This document shows positions 8,041 through 16,418 of a stretch of 39,651 nucleotides of DNA, piece after piece; the first letter of the stretch is position 1; each line of letters opens with the position of its first letter. The notes under the pieces are model-generated. The model was not told where the DNA came from, did no database searches, and saw only the letters and a program-made list of their open reading frames with translations. A program made the position numbers and the translations under genes. The stretch is from Devosia naphthalenivorans (lineage in GTDB: Bacteria; Pseudomonadota; Alphaproteobacteria; Rhizobiales; Devosiaceae): positions 1-39,651 of the forward strand of contig NZ_PYVW01000024.1 in assembly GCF_003056355.1 (NCBI RefSeq), given 5' to 3'.

Positions 8041-8505
8041 ATGAACATCTTGAAGACTGCACTGCTCGCCTCCGTCGTTCTCGCCGGGACCTCTTCGCTC
8101 GTTTCCGCCCAGGATGCGATGCAGGGTCACGACATGTCCGCCATGGGCGGCGACAGTGCCATGGCTGCCGACCTGCCGGATATCTGCAAGAGTGCCGAAG
8201 GCATGTCGGGAGACAAGTCGATGGACATGTCCCACGAGATGGACCAGGCCCACACCGACCTGATGGCCGGCATGGACCAGACCAACAAGCAGATGATGGA
8301 CGCCATGATGGTCGAGGACATCGACGTGGCATTCGTCTGCGGGATGATACCCCACCACCAGGGTGCCATCAACATGGCCAAGGCAGAGCTGGAACACGGC
8401 GATAACGAATGGGCCAAGGAAATGGCGCAGAAGGTTATCGACGCCCAGGAACAGGAGATCGCCGAAATGGTCTCCTGGCTCGAAGGCGAAGGCGCCAACG
8501 AGTAA
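8041..8505 (+). CDS. Periplasmic DUF305 protein, Met/His-rich
   Basis: 154 aa with a clear signal peptide (residues 1-23, SAQD cleavage region). The mature N-terminus is rich in Met, His and Asp (DAMQGHDMSAM). The DUF305 signature MIPHHQGAI is at about 102-110, followed by a helical segment with HGDNEW and Glu-rich helix. DUF305 proteins are ferritin-like four-helix proteins common in copper clusters and thought to bind Cu at the HH site. Start ATG 8041 with GGAA upstream; the earlier TTG at 8005 is rejected because it would precede the signal peptide. Last gene of the block, followed by a hairpin. Confidence 0.88.
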   Translation: MNILKTALLASVVLAGTSSLVSAQDAMQGHDMSAMGGDSAMAADLPDICKSAEGMSGDKSMDMSHEMDQAHTDLMAGMDQTNKQMMDAMMVEDIDVAFVCGMIPHHQGAINMAKAELEHGDNEWAKEMAQKVIDAQEQEIAEMVSWLEGEGANE

Positions 8506-8514
8506 GTTCCACAC

Positions 8515-8539
8515 GGGAGTGCGCTGTCGGCGCACTCCC
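8515..8539 (+). terminator. Hairpin after the DUF305 gene
   Basis: Perfect 10-bp arms GGGAGTGCGC and GCGCACTCCC around a 5-nt loop start ten bases after the stop codon. The stem is strong and G+C-rich, but no T-tract follows. Confidence 0.6.
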
Positions 8540-8675
8540 AACCACATCGGCGTCGCGGTGCTTCTGGAGCCTTGCCGTGACGTGGCCGGCGAGTTCGGAT
8601 AGGGCCCCACCGGCTGTAGCCAGAATTCACGTCGACATCCCGATCCGCCACTGTTGGTCGTTGTTCCGGCATGAC

Positions 8676-8703
8676 TTGACATTCCACCCATGTTCCGTAA
8701 AAT
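8676..8703 (+). promoter_or_regulatory. Sigma-70 promoter and operator of the toxin-antitoxin pair
   Basis: TTGACA (8676-8681), 16-bp spacer, TAAAAT (8698-8703), 21 bases before the antitoxin ATG. The palindrome CCGTA-AAA-TACGG (about 8695-8707) covers the -10 and is a likely autorepression site for the Phd-type antitoxin. Confidence 0.6.
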
Positions 8704-8724
8704 ACGGGAAACGGAGGCAAGTTG

Positions 8725-9009
8725 ATGCAAGCTGTTCCCGCATCTGAGGTCGCTAAGAATTTTGGCGAATGGCATGACAAGGCGCTCATCGAGCCAGTGC
8801 TCGTCAGCAAGTATGGGCGCGAGAGCGTGGTCCTGATTTCTGTGGAGACCTACAGGGCATTGCTCCGCAACTATCGCGAGGTTGTCGACACTTCCGAGTT
8901 GGATGACCTCGTGGCGAACGGAATCGAAAGCTCGGAGATACCGGAGCAGTACCGATGGAGTTCCGAGGACGATGACGTGACCGACGAACGTCGGGGCGCT
9001 GGCCGGTGA
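8725..9009 (+). CDS. Phd/YefM-family antitoxin
   Basis: 94 aa. The N-terminal half has the Phd/YefM layout: VPASEVAKNFGEW, then VLVSKYGRESVVLISVETYRAL, the beta-strand pattern used for DNA binding. The acidic C-terminal half (SSEDDDVTDE) would bind the toxin. ATG 8725 follows GGAGG by seven bases; the adjacent TTG at 8722 is a possible alternative. The stop overlaps the start of the next gene (GTGA), as usual in toxin-antitoxin pairs, and a palindrome overlaps the promoter. A stabilising role for the island is inference. Confidence 0.82.
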   Translation: MQAVPASEVAKNFGEWHDKALIEPVLVSKYGRESVVLISVETYRALLRNYREVVDTSELDDLVANGIESSEIPEQYRWSSEDDDVTDERRGAGR

Positions 9010-9476
9010 AGGGCCTGTCGGTTTCAAGATTTCCCGCCACGCCCGTTCCTGGATTGGTTTTCCGCTATCCGTATCTTTGGAAGGCCGAGAAGCTGAAAGG
9101 TCATGACGAGGGCTTCAAGAGCCGTCCTTGCGTAGTAGTGGTCCGATACGGTCCGGTGAAGGGGCTATCGGGAAAGTTTGCTGTCGATGTAGCTCCCATA
9201 TCGCATTCACCACAGGAGGGCTCAGCTGTTGAATTGCCAAGCCGGGTAAAATCGATCATGCGGCTTGATGACGACGCTTCGTGGATCGTAACCAGCGAGA
9301 TGAACCGTTTCGTCTGGCCTGGCACGGATTTGGTGCCGGCCTATCCTGCGCGGGTAGACCGACCATCGCAGTGGCATTGGGGAATTCTGCCGCAAGACAT
9401 TTTTGAGAAGGTGCGGGCAGAGATCCTGATGTCAAGACAGGCTCACGAAAACATCGTCACTCGTCCTTCTATGTGA
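9006..9476 (+). CDS. Probable PemK/MazF-like toxin
   Basis: 156 aa, GTG start overlapping the antitoxin stop by four bases. The N-terminal part reads PGLVFRYPYLW, then RPCVVVV near 40-46, matching the G-x-V and RP-x-V-V strands of the PemK/MazF beta-barrel, an mRNA endoribonuclease fold. The rest (DVAPISHSP, SWIVTSEMNRF) is compatible with a diverged barrel. Pairing a Phd-type antitoxin with a PemK-like toxin is a mix-and-match combination seen elsewhere. Toxicity and nuclease activity are inferred from fold resemblance and gene order only. Confidence 0.62.
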   Translation: MKGLSVSRFPATPVPGLVFRYPYLWKAEKLKGHDEGFKSRPCVVVVRYGPVKGLSGKFAVDVAPISHSPQEGSAVELPSRVKSIMRLDDDASWIVTSEMNRFVWPGTDLVPAYPARVDRPSQWHWGILPQDIFEKVRAEILMSRQAHENIVTRPSM

Positions 9477-9668
9477 GGCAGTCGGCGCAACGGTTCACTG
9501 GTAAAATCAACGTGGGATGGGTTCGTTTGGTGGCGCAAGTCCCTGCGAGAATGAACACAATCTGACGTAATCTAGTGGAGCGTCACGTCACATGTACTTC
9601 GCTATTTCATCCAAGGCATTTAGCCCTTCGGCAACAGACGCGTGCTAGGACCGCCAGGGGAGGAATGC

Positions 9669-10013
9669 ATGCTTAATAGGATCAAGACCGAACTCAGCGA
9701 ACTGCTGTTCCTCAGCAGGGACGCATTGCACATCCACATCGGCCTGGGCATCTATGTTGCCGCCATGCTGGTGTTGCGGCGAAGACCGGCCAGCATCGTG
9801 CCGTGGCTGGTTGTTCTTGCCTTCGAACTCGCGAACGAATTCCTCGACGCTTTCCATCACAGCCCGCCCGATATCGACATCACCGGTGCGCTCAGGGACA
9901 TCGGCAACACGATGCTATGGCCGACGGTCGTGCTCCTGGTAGCCCGCCGGCTTGCTAGGCAGGCAGAGATCCGAACTGCGGAGTTCCAGTCTAAAAGCGT
10001 CGGTGGAGCCTGA
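9669..10013 (+). CDS. Small two-TM hypothetical membrane protein
   Basis: 114 aa, no function recognised. ATG 9669 follows GGGGAGGA. Hydrophobic segments at about 23-37 and 44-58, and a third weaker one at 85-95, are linked by short charged loops; the region FELANEFLDAFHHSPPDID between them carries acids and two His. The C-terminus is basic and soluble. It ends convergently with copZ, the two genes being separated by a strong hairpin. The preceding 190 bases (9477-9668) hold no gene; a TGACGT ... ACGTCA inverted half-site pair is near 9562-9589. Confidence 0.6.
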   Translation: MLNRIKTELSELLFLSRDALHIHIGLGIYVAAMLVLRRRPASIVPWLVVLAFELANEFLDAFHHSPPDIDITGALRDIGNTMLWPTVVLLVARRLARQAEIRTAEFQSKSVGGA

Positions 10014-10130
10014 TGTGGCGCGTCGCGGTCGCTGCATCGGAGGATTCCCGCTGCCGAGCGGATGAGTTTGCGATGGCTCACCCCCGGTTACGTTGTGCGA
10101 CAGGGCGCGCTCTTGTGGCCGGGTTTCATG

Positions 10131-10166
10131 TCATGACCTTGCCGGAGCGCCCCGGCAAGGTCATGA
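10131..10166. terminator. 15-bp perfect hairpin between convergent genes
   Basis: Arms TCATGACCTTGCCGG (10131-10145) and CCGGCAAGGTCATGA (10152-10166) flank a 6-nt loop. It sits between the stop codons of the membrane protein (10013) and copZ (10198), fitting a bidirectional terminator without T-tracts. The arm contains ACCTTGCC, also found in the CueR box at 5133, but the half-sites are too far apart for a normal CueR operator. Confidence 0.55.
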
Positions 10167-10197
10167 ACCTGTACGGCAGGACGAGCCTGCTATGACA

Positions 10198-10398
10198 TCA
10201 TGCCTGGAGTTGACCGGTGTAGCCAGCTTCGGTGATTGCATCCGCAAACGCCTTAGCCGGCATCTGGCTGCGGATTTGGACGGTGTGGGTAGGAAGGTCG
10301 ATCTTCACATCGGCAGCGGAATCCACGCCTTTCACGGCCTTCTCGACCGTGGAAACACAATGGCCGCAGGTCATGTCGTTGACTTGGAAATTGTACAT
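10198..10398 (-). CDS. copZ: CopZ-like copper chaperone
   Basis: 66-aa single HMA domain protein, cytosolic, carrying Cu(I) to ATPases and to CueR. The metal site is MTCGHC at about residues 9-14 (VNDMTCGHCVSTVEKAV), with the GVDSAADVKIDL strand and a C-terminal EAGY typical of bacterial CopZ. ATG 10398 has AAGGAG at good spacing. It has its own CueR-type promoter (10430-10460) and lies downstream of cueR on the same strand, so it can be expressed alone or by read-through from copA-cueR. Confidence 0.88.
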   Translation of the reverse strand: MYNFQVNDMTCGHCVSTVEKAVKGVDSAADVKIDLPTHTVQIRSQMPAKAFADAITEAGYTGQLQA

Positions 10399-10429
10399 CT
10401 CAGAACTCCTTCGTTTCGGTGATTACCCC

Positions 10430-10460
10430 AATGTGGGGCTTCCAACGGAGGGAAGGTCAA
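10430..10460 (-). promoter_or_regulatory. CueR-type promoter of copZ
   Basis: Minus strand TTGACC (10455-10460), 19-bp spacer with the dyad ACCTTCC-N7-GGAAGCC, weak -10 CACATT (10430-10435). The first 12 bases of this dyad nearly match those of the copA promoter at 13600-13630. Confidence 0.72.
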
Positions 10461-10551
10461 GGCAGCGGGTCCATTTTCGTGAGCGGACACGTCCAGATCG
10501 CCGACGTAGATGGCGTTATCGAGTGACCGACTGACTTTGGGTGCGATCCGC

Positions 10552-11013
10552 TCAGGCATGGCTACGGTCCGGAGCTATATCGGTCACTCCGAAGCGTGGT
10601 TGGCGCTTCTTGACCGATGTAGGGGCGGCCTGGGCGAAGCCCTCGATGATGGGGCAGTCCGGGCGACCGTCACCATGGCAGTTATCTGCCAGGTGCCGGA
10701 GGGTGTCGCTCATCGCCTTGAGCGCCTTGGCCTTCTCGTCCAGCACGCGGATATGCTCGAGCGCGATGGACTTGACGTCGGCACTGGCACGGGAGCGGTC
10801 CCGCCACAGCGCCAGCAGGTCTCCCATCTGCTCCACGGAAAAGCCCAGATCCCGGGCCCGGCTGATGAACCGGAGGCCGTGCACCTCGTTGTCGGAGTAG
10901 ACGCGGTATCCGGATTCCGTCCGGAGCGGGGCCGAGATCAGTCCGATGGATTCGTAGTAGCGGATCATTTTGGTCGACACGCCGCTGGCCTTGGATGCTT
11001 CACCTATGTTCAT
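10552..11013 (-). CDS. cueR: CueR, Cu(I)-sensing MerR-family activator
   Basis: 153 aa. The N-terminal winged helix-turn-helix reads [20 protein letters not shown]. The dimer helix follows, then the metal loop CHGDGRPDC with Cys 112 and Cys 120, exactly the CueR positions, and Ser 77, which marks sensors of monovalent ions (Cu, Ag, Au). The C-terminal tail beyond the loop is about 30 residues longer than in E. coli CueR and basic. ATG 11013 overlaps the copA stop (ATGA), so it is co-transcribed behind copA and autoregulated by the promoter at 13600. It is the only CueR in the window, whereas four CueR-type promoters are present. Confidence 0.93.
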   Translation of the reverse strand: MNIGEASKASGVSTKMIRYYESIGLISAPLRTESGYRVYSDNEVHGLRFISRARDLGFSVEQMGDLLALWRDRSRASADVKSIALEHIRVLDEKAKALKAMSDTLRHLADNCHGDGRPDCPIIEGFAQAAPTSVKKRQPRFGVTDIAPDRSHA

Positions 11014-13568
11014 GATGCTGATTCCACAAGTTCGAGGGAGGTGGAGGCCCGCACGGAGCGGGCCTCGGATTGATCAATGGGTGCCGCGAAGCGGCGAAGG
11101 CGCAGGGCGTTTCCGAGCACGAAGACGCTGCTCAGGGCCATGGCGCCGGCGGCCAGCACCGGAGACAGCAGGGTGCCATTCAGGGGATAGAGAACGCCTG
11201 CGGCAACAGGGATCAGAACCACGTTGTACCCGAACGCCCAGAACAGGTTCTGCTTGATGTTGCCGATCGTCGCCTTCGAAAGCGCGATGGCGTTGGTAAC
11301 CCCGCGAAGATCTCCCGACATCAGCACCACGTCGGCGCTTTCGATGGCGATGTCCGTTCCGGTCCCCACCGCCAAACCGACGTCGGCTTCCGCCAGGGCA
11401 GGGGCGTCGTTGATGCCGTCACCCACGAAAGCCACGGTGCGGCCACCGTTCTTGAGCTGCTTGATCGCGTGCACCTTGCCGTCCGGCAGGACTTCGGCCA
11501 CGACTTCGTCAATGCCCAGGCGCCTGGCCACGGCTTGTGCCGTGCGGGCATTGTCGCCAGTGACCATGGCCACCTTCAGGCCAAGCGCATGCAGCGCCTT
11601 GATGGCCTCGGCGGAGGTCTCCTTCACCGGGTCCGAGACCGCGATGATGGCTGCGAGCTGGCCGTCGATGGCTGCATAGAGGGGGGTCTTGCCCTCGTCG
11701 CCCAGGCGAGCCGCTGTTGCCGAGAAGGCTGCCGTATCAAGGCCTGCCTTGGTCATGGCCCTGTCTGCACCGACAAGCACGGTCTTGCCGTCTACGGTTC
11801 CGGTCACGCCGAAGCCGGGTTCCGCCGAGAAGCCGCTGACCTGGTCGACTTCCAGACCCTCTTTCCTTGCCGCAGACACAATGGCCTCCGCGATCGGGTG
11901 CTCGGAACGGGCCTCGACGGCGGCAACGACACCGAGCACCTGTTCCCGCGTAAAACCAGGGTTCACCTCGAGGTCCGTCAGTTCCGGCTTGCCCTTGGTG
12001 AGCGTCCCGGTCTTGTCCAGAGCGACGACCTGCGCGGAGCGGAGGGTTTGCAGTGCCTCGCCCTTGCGGAAAAGGATGCCGAGCTCGGCGGCACGACCGG
12101 TGCCGACCATGATCGACGTCGGTGTTGCCAAACCCATGGCGCAGGGGCAGGCGATGATCAGCACCGCCACCGCATTCACCAGTGCGAAGGTCAGAGCTGG
12201 GGACGGCCCGAATACCGCCCACACGGCAAACGTCAGCAGTGCCGCCGCAATGACGGCAGGAACGAACCAGGCCGTCACCTTGTCGACAAGGGCCTGGATC
12301 GGCAGCTTGGAACCTTGCGCAGCTTCCACCATGCGAATGATCTGCGACAGCACCGTGTCTGCACCTACCTTGGTGGCGGTGAAGGTGAAGGCTCCGGTGC
12401 GATTGATCGTGCCGCCGACAACATCCGCTCCAGCCGACTTGCGGACCGGGACCGGTTCACCGGTGATCATGGACTCGTCGACATAGGAATCGCCTTCGAC
12501 AACGCTGCCGTCGACAGGGATGCGGTCTCCGGGACGGATCTCCACGATGTCGCCAGCCAATACGGTCTCAAGCGGCACTTCGACGGCAACACCGTTCCGG
12601 ACAACGCGGGCCGTCTTCGGTTGCAAACCGACCAGGCGCTTGATCGCCTGGCTCGTGCGACCCTTGGCCCGGGCTTCGAGGAACCGTCCAAGCAGGATCA
12701 GCGTCACGATCACCGCCGCGGCTTCGTAGTAGACGTTTGCAGTCCCCGCGGGCAGGACACCGGGCAGGAAGGTGGCAACGACAGAATAGGCCCACGCCGC
12801 ACTCGTCCCCAGCACTACCAGGGAATTCATGTCGGGAGCCAACCGCACAAGGTTGGGGATGCCCTTGCGGAAGAAGCGCAGGCCAGGCCCGAACAGAACG
12901 GCGGTCGCGAGCGCAAACTGGATGTAGAGACTATTGGAATGCCCCAGATCCATCATGACCCACTCGTGGATGGCCGGGACGAAGTGCGATCCCATCTCCA
13001 TGATGAAGAGAGGCACCGTTAGCACCGCGGCAACGGACAGCGCATTGCGCAGGTGAAGAATCTCGACTGCACGGCGATCCTCTGGCTCTTCGCCACCGGC
13101 AACCTCAGCCTGTCGCGCGATTTCGTATCCGCTGGCACGAACGGCCTCTTCCAGTCGAACTCGGGCCACGGCGCCGGCAGGAAAGGTGACGATGGCCTTC
13201 TCGGACGCCAGGTTCACCGACGCCGAAGTGACACCTGGCACGCTCGCAAGGACCTTCTCGATCCGGGATACGCAGGAGGCGCAAGTCATGCCTTCGATCC
13301 GCAGTTCGGCTGTTTCCTGGCGGGTGGCATAGCCCGCCTTCTCGATGGCACCGACAACGGCTTGCGGATCGGGTGCCCCGCTGAAGCTTACGGTTGCTTT
13401 TTCCGTCGCGAGATTGACGTTGGCCGACTCCACGCCGGGGAGGACGCGGATAGCTTTTTCCACCCGGGCAACGCACGACGCACAGGTCATGCCCTCGACC
13501 TGAAAGTCCAGTGTCGCCCCTGAGGCGTCGACGCCGGTCGGTCTCTGAAGATCGATTGCGAGAGACAT
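11010..13568 (-). CDS. copA: CopA Cu(I)-exporting P1B-ATPase with two HMA domains
   Basis: 852 aa inner-membrane Cu(I) pump. Two N-terminal HMA domains carry MTCASC at C29/C32 and C96/C99. The core has CPC from residue 474, DKTGTL near 515, and GDGIND. The final helices carry GYN and MALSS, the Cu(I) signature. ATG 13568 is chosen because the longer frame to 13652 crosses the CueR promoter. It differs from the ATPase at 5184, which has a YHS domain and no HMA domain, so the two pumps may differ in chaperone or affinity. Coupled to cueR by ATGA. Confidence 0.96.
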   Translation of the reverse strand: MSLAIDLQRPTGVDASGATLDFQVEGMTCASCVARVEKAIRVLPGVESANVNLATEKATVSFSGAPDPQAVVGAIEKAGYATRQETAELRIEGMTCASCVSRIEKVLASVPGVTSASVNLASEKAIVTFPAGAVARVRLEEAVRASGYEIARQAEVAGGEEPEDRRAVEILHLRNALSVAAVLTVPLFIMEMGSHFVPAIHEWVMMDLGHSNSLYIQFALATAVLFGPGLRFFRKGIPNLVRLAPDMNSLVVLGTSAAWAYSVVATFLPGVLPAGTANVYYEAAAVIVTLILLGRFLEARAKGRTSQAIKRLVGLQPKTARVVRNGVAVEVPLETVLAGDIVEIRPGDRIPVDGSVVEGDSYVDESMITGEPVPVRKSAGADVVGGTINRTGAFTFTATKVGADTVLSQIIRMVEAAQGSKLPIQALVDKVTAWFVPAVIAAALLTFAVWAVFGPSPALTFALVNAVAVLIIACPCAMGLATPTSIMVGTGRAAELGILFRKGEALQTLRSAQVVALDKTGTLTKGKPELTDLEVNPGFTREQVLGVVAAVEARSEHPIAEAIVSAARKEGLEVDQVSGFSAEPGFGVTGTVDGKTVLVGADRAMTKAGLDTAAFSATAARLGDEGKTPLYAAIDGQLAAIIAVSDPVKETSAEAIKALHALGLKVAMVTGDNARTAQAVARRLGIDEVVAEVLPDGKVHAIKQLKNGGRTVAFVGDGINDAPALAEADVGLAVGTGTDIAIESADVVLMSGDLRGVTNAIALSKATIGNIKQNLFWAFGYNVVLIPVAAGVLYPLNGTLLSPVLAAGAMALSSVFVLGNALRLRRFAAPIDQSEARSVRASTSLELVESAS

Positions 13569-13599
13569 TTCAAACAGTCCTTCCGATTGACTGCCGAGA

Positions 13600-13630
13600 T
13601 AGGTAACGCTTCCAACGATGGGAAGGTCAA
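13600..13630 (-). promoter_or_regulatory. CueR-type promoter of copA-cueR
   Basis: Minus strand TTGACC (13625-13630), 19-bp spacer holding ACCTTCC-N7-GGAAGCG, -10 TACCTA (13600-13605). This is the best CueR box in the window and fixes the copA start at 13568. Confidence 0.82.
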
Positions 13631-13682
13631 GGGCTGTTTCAATGGGATTCATTCAAGTCGAAAACCCGACGAATTTTGGCTC

Positions 13683-13713
13683 TTGACCCTCCAAGAGTTG
13701 GAAAGCCCACGAC
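13683..13713 (+). promoter_or_regulatory. CueR-like promoter of the MFS exporter, with an overlapping inverted repeat
   Basis: Plus strand TTGACC (13683-13688) with ACCCTCC-N7-GGAAAGC in a 19-bp spacer, followed by a poor -10 (CACGAC, 13708-13713). The inverted repeat CACGACT-N7-AGTCGTG (13708-13728) begins exactly at the -10 and could bind a second regulator. It is divergent from the copA promoter, 52 bp away. Confidence 0.5.
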
Positions 13714-13785
13714 TCTGCAACAGTCGTGCAGCGGTTGCGCGATGACCCTGTTTCCGCACTGCGGAAGCGACAGAGGAACCTACAA

Positions 13786-15186
13786 ATGGCAACCTTTCAA
13801 CCCGACCCCAAGCGGTGGTTGGCGCTTGCGCTTCTATGCGCGGCCCAATTCATCGTGATCCTCGACACCTCCATTATCGGCGTGGCCTTGCCCGCCATGC
13901 AGACCGACCTCGGCTTCACGCCGGAGAGCCTGAGCTGGATCTTCAACGCCTACGTCATCGCCTTCGGCGGCCTGCTCCTTCTGGGCGGCAAGCTAGGCGA
14001 CATCTTTGGTGCCCGGCGCATGTTCATGCTGGGGTTCGCCATCCTGACCGGGGCCTCCTTGCTGGCCGGTCTGGCGAGCAGCCAGGAATTCCTGCTTGCC
14101 GGGCGAGCCCTGCAAGGCGTGGGCGCCGCCTTGATCGCTCCGTCCGCCTTGACGATCGTCATGCGCCTGTTCGGCCACAACGGAGCCGAACTCGGCAAGG
14201 CGTTCGGCTTTTGGGGGGCGGCTGCCGCGGCTGGCGGCACTGCCGGCGTGTTCCTCGGCGGAGTCATCACCGAATGGCTCAGCTGGCCATGGACTTTCCT
14301 GATCAACGTACCGCTCGGGCTCGTCGTCTTCGCCCTGGCACCGACGGTCATCCGATACGCCGCCCCCGTGCGGGGCCGCATCGACTGGATCGGTGCGCTG
14401 ACGGTAACGGCGTCGCTGGTCACCGCAGTCTATGCCATCGTCACGACGGAACCGGGCCAGTGGACCTCGCCGCAGACCCTGCTGCTGCTGGGCGCCGCAG
14501 TTGCCCTGCTGGTGCTGTTCCTCGTTCTGCAGGCGATCTCCCGCGAGCCGCTGCTGCCGCTGCGGATATTCGCGGCACCGAACCTTGCCGTGGGCAACCT
14601 GCTGATGGCCCTGCTGGGTGCCGCGTGGATTCCCCTGTGGTTCTACCTCAACCTCTACCTGCAGCAAACGCTTGGACTTTCTGCCCTTTACAGCGGACTG
14701 GCGCTGCTGCCGATGACGCTGACGATCATGGTCGTCATGGTGGGCTTGTCCGGCAAGCTGGTTGCTCGGTTCGGCATCAAGGCCAACATCGTCATCGGCC
14801 TGCTGGCGATGGCCGGATCGCTGCTGCTGTTCTCGCGTGTTCCGGAAGGCGGCAGTTTCGGTGTCGACGTCCTGCCCGCCTCGCTGCTCGGTGCGTTGGG
14901 CATGGCGCTCGCCTACATCCCGACCACCATGTCGGGCATGGCCGGCGCTCGTCCGGAGGAAACCGGCCTGGCGTCGGGACTGATCAACACGACCTACCAG
15001 GTCGGCTCGGCTGTAGGTCTTGCCGTCATGGTTGCACTCGCTGCGCAGGCCGACGGAACTGCCGGACCTCTTGAAGGTTTCCATGCCGCCTTCCTCGGCG
15101 GGGCCGTCGTGGCCGGATTTGGCGCTCTGACTGCGCTCGTCCTCCTCCACGGAGCGCCCGCGGCCCGGGAAGTGCCAGTAGGCTGA
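13786..15186 (+). CDS. DHA2-type MFS multidrug exporter (EmrB/QacA-like)
   Basis: 466-aa inner-membrane proton antiporter with about 14 membrane segments. TM1 carries LDTSIIGVALPAM, the D/E-T motif of DHA2 drug exporters. Motif A is GGKLGDIFGARR near 65-76, and motif C lies in the GGTAGVFLGG region. ATG 13786 has GAGGA upstream; an in-frame upstream extension to 13726 would run into the inverted repeat. No membrane-fusion or outer-membrane partner is adjacent. Its promoter looks CueR-like, so copper may induce it; the substrate is not known. It ends convergently with the unknown gene at 15225, with a hairpin between. Confidence 0.88.
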   Translation: MATFQPDPKRWLALALLCAAQFIVILDTSIIGVALPAMQTDLGFTPESLSWIFNAYVIAFGGLLLLGGKLGDIFGARRMFMLGFAILTGASLLAGLASSQEFLLAGRALQGVGAALIAPSALTIVMRLFGHNGAELGKAFGFWGAAAAAGGTAGVFLGGVITEWLSWPWTFLINVPLGLVVFALAPTVIRYAAPVRGRIDWIGALTVTASLVTAVYAIVTTEPGQWTSPQTLLLLGAAVALLVLFLVLQAISREPLLPLRIFAAPNLAVGNLLMALLGAAWIPLWFYLNLYLQQTLGLSALYSGLALLPMTLTIMVVMVGLSGKLVARFGIKANIVIGLLAMAGSLLLFSRVPEGGSFGVDVLPASLLGALGMALAYIPTTMSGMAGARPEETGLASGLINTTYQVGSAVGLAVMVALAAQADGTAGPLEGFHAAFLGGAVVAGFGALTALVLLHGAPAAREVPVG

Positions 15187-15196
15187 TGTGATCTTC

Positions 15197-15215
15197 GCCC
15201 GGCACATAGCCGGGC
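15197..15215. terminator. Hairpin between convergent MFS and unknown gene
   Basis: GCCCGGC (15197-15203) and GCCGGGC (15209-15215) with a 5-nt loop, starting 11 bases after the MFS stop and ending nine bases before the stop of the gene at 15225. A likely shared terminator. Confidence 0.6.
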
Positions 15216-15224
15216 CTTACCAGC

Positions 15225-16001
15225 TCAGGGCTGCACTGCCGGATCCGATGCTCGGACCACAGCTTCGATTCGCTCCGGTGGGACATCGCGTTCGATCATG
15301 ATGTCCCACCCGTGATCCATCGCTTCCCAGTCGCCCTGTGCTTCAAGATACAACTCGATCATCGACTGCGGCAGGCGACCGTCCGTGAAGGCGCACCAGC
15401 CCGAAGCCGGGTAGCGGATCACCACAACGGCGGGCTCCCCTATGCCTTTCAGCGCAATGGGGAGCTCGCCGCCCAGATAGCCGGCGAGCCGCTCGACAGC
15501 CTCACCGCCGAATGATTCGAAGAAGACTTCGCAGCCGCCGTCATGCAGGAAGCGGCGCATCGGGGTGGCCCATATGGCGCCCTCCCTTTCCAGGAAGTGC
15601 GGGTCGGCGGCAAGCATCTTGGCTAAGGCGGCATCGACATCGCCGATCCGCTCCGGCGGCAGGTGCCCTGCGAGTGTGTGCTTCAGCCGTTCGAGGTCTC
15701 GACCAATATTCAGCCGCAGCAGGCCCTCTTGGTGGATGGCGTTGAAGTCCACTAGTCTGGTCGCATGAAAAGCCCTGAGCTCCCGGTTCATCATGGTTTC
15801 GGCTATTAGGGCCTCGGCCTCACGCCAGCGCCTCATGACGGGCGCCGGGTTGTGCAGGCGGTGGAGCGAGCCGGCCAGATTGTAGGTGTGTTCGGCTGTC
15901 CTCTCCGACCTGAGGGCGTCGGCGTGTGCCCGGAGGAAATCAAGAACATTCGGCGGCCACGTCCCAAGCCGCTCAAGGTCGACAGGATTAAACTCGCTCA
16001 C
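15225..16001 (-). CDS. Hypothetical protein of 258 aa
   Basis: Family not recognised. The chosen start is GTG 16001 (VSEFNPVDLERLG). The frame stays open to 16973, but that part is antisense to csoR and the DUF305 gene and is rejected. The protein is soluble: an N-terminal helical half (about 1-130) with many Arg, Leu and Ala, then an alpha/beta half with a Gly-containing segment (ESFGGEAVERLAGYLGG), a VVVIRYPASGWCAF strand pair and an acidic C-terminal helix. There is no signal peptide, membrane segment or metal-binding Cys cluster. It is divergent from csoR, so the CsoR operator may affect its leader, though the operator is 95 bases away. Confidence 0.6.
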   Translation of the reverse strand: MSEFNPVDLERLGTWPPNVLDFLRAHADALRSERTAEHTYNLAGSLHRLHNPAPVMRRWREAEALIAETMMNRELRAFHATRLVDFNAIHQEGLLRLNIGRDLERLKHTLAGHLPPERIGDVDAALAKMLAADPHFLEREGAIWATPMRRFLHDGGCEVFFESFGGEAVERLAGYLGGELPIALKGIGEPAVVVIRYPASGWCAFTDGRLPQSMIELYLEAQGDWEAMDHGWDIMIERDVPPERIEAVVRASDPAVQP

Positions 16002-16095
16002 GATTGGCCTTTCACCTTGTTCCAGCCATACTCGGTAGGCGCTTGAGCAAAGTATAGAGGGCAGCCTTAAGCAACCAACTGCTTTCCCTTTGCTT

Positions 16096-16112
16096 ATACC
16101 CCTGGAGGGTAT
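16096..16112. promoter_or_regulatory. CsoR operator
   Basis: ATACCC-N5-GGGTAT is a perfect inverted repeat of the G-tract type bound by CsoR. It ends three bases before the csoR ATG and contains its GGAGG ribosome site, so repressor binding would block the csoR start region. This is standard autoregulation for the family. Confidence 0.75.
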
Positions 16113-16115
16113 CGG

Positions 16116-16391
16116 ATGTGCACCCAACGTTCTATCTCGATCCGCAACCGTCTGAACCGTATTGCCGGCCAGGTGAACGGCGTCTCGCGCATGGTGGATG
16201 AGGGCGCCTATTGCATCGATATCCTGACCCAGCTGCAGGCGGTGAAATCCGCCTTGGCTAAGGCCGAGGACGAGATCCTCAAGCAACACGCTGACTCCTG
16301 CGTGGCCGAAGCGATTGCATCCGGGGACGTCGAAGCACAGCGGACCAAGTTCAACGAACTGGTCGATCTCTTTGCCAAAGCGAAGCGGTGA
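16116..16391 (+). CDS. csoR: CsoR-family Cu(I)-sensing repressor
   Basis: 91-aa all-helical DNA-binding repressor that releases DNA when Cu(I) binds. Cys 33, His 58 and Cys 62 reproduce the C-x24-H-x3-C triad of CsoR; RcnR and FrmR types differ here. NRLNRIAGQVNGV near 11-23 is the DNA-contact helix. ATG 16116 lies directly after the operator. The next gene, 27 bases on in the same direction, is a DUF305 membrane protein and probably shares the transcript. The window thus has both a CueR activator and a CsoR repressor for copper. Confidence 0.88.
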   Translation: MCTQRSISIRNRLNRIAGQVNGVSRMVDEGAYCIDILTQLQAVKSALAKAEDEILKQHADSCVAEAIASGDVEAQRTKFNELVDLFAKAKR

Positions 16392-16418
16392 TCGACAACT
16401 CTGCGAAGGAGAAACCGA

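Noticed and set aside
10131..10166. CueR operator in the 15-bp hairpin
   Set aside because: Half-sites are 10 bp apart from centre and no promoter or downstream gene fits; better explained as a terminator between convergent genes.
11070..13022. 650-codon plus-strand frame opposite copA
   Set aside because: Shadow of the G+C-rich copA gene; low-complexity His/Arg/Gly composition and no motif.
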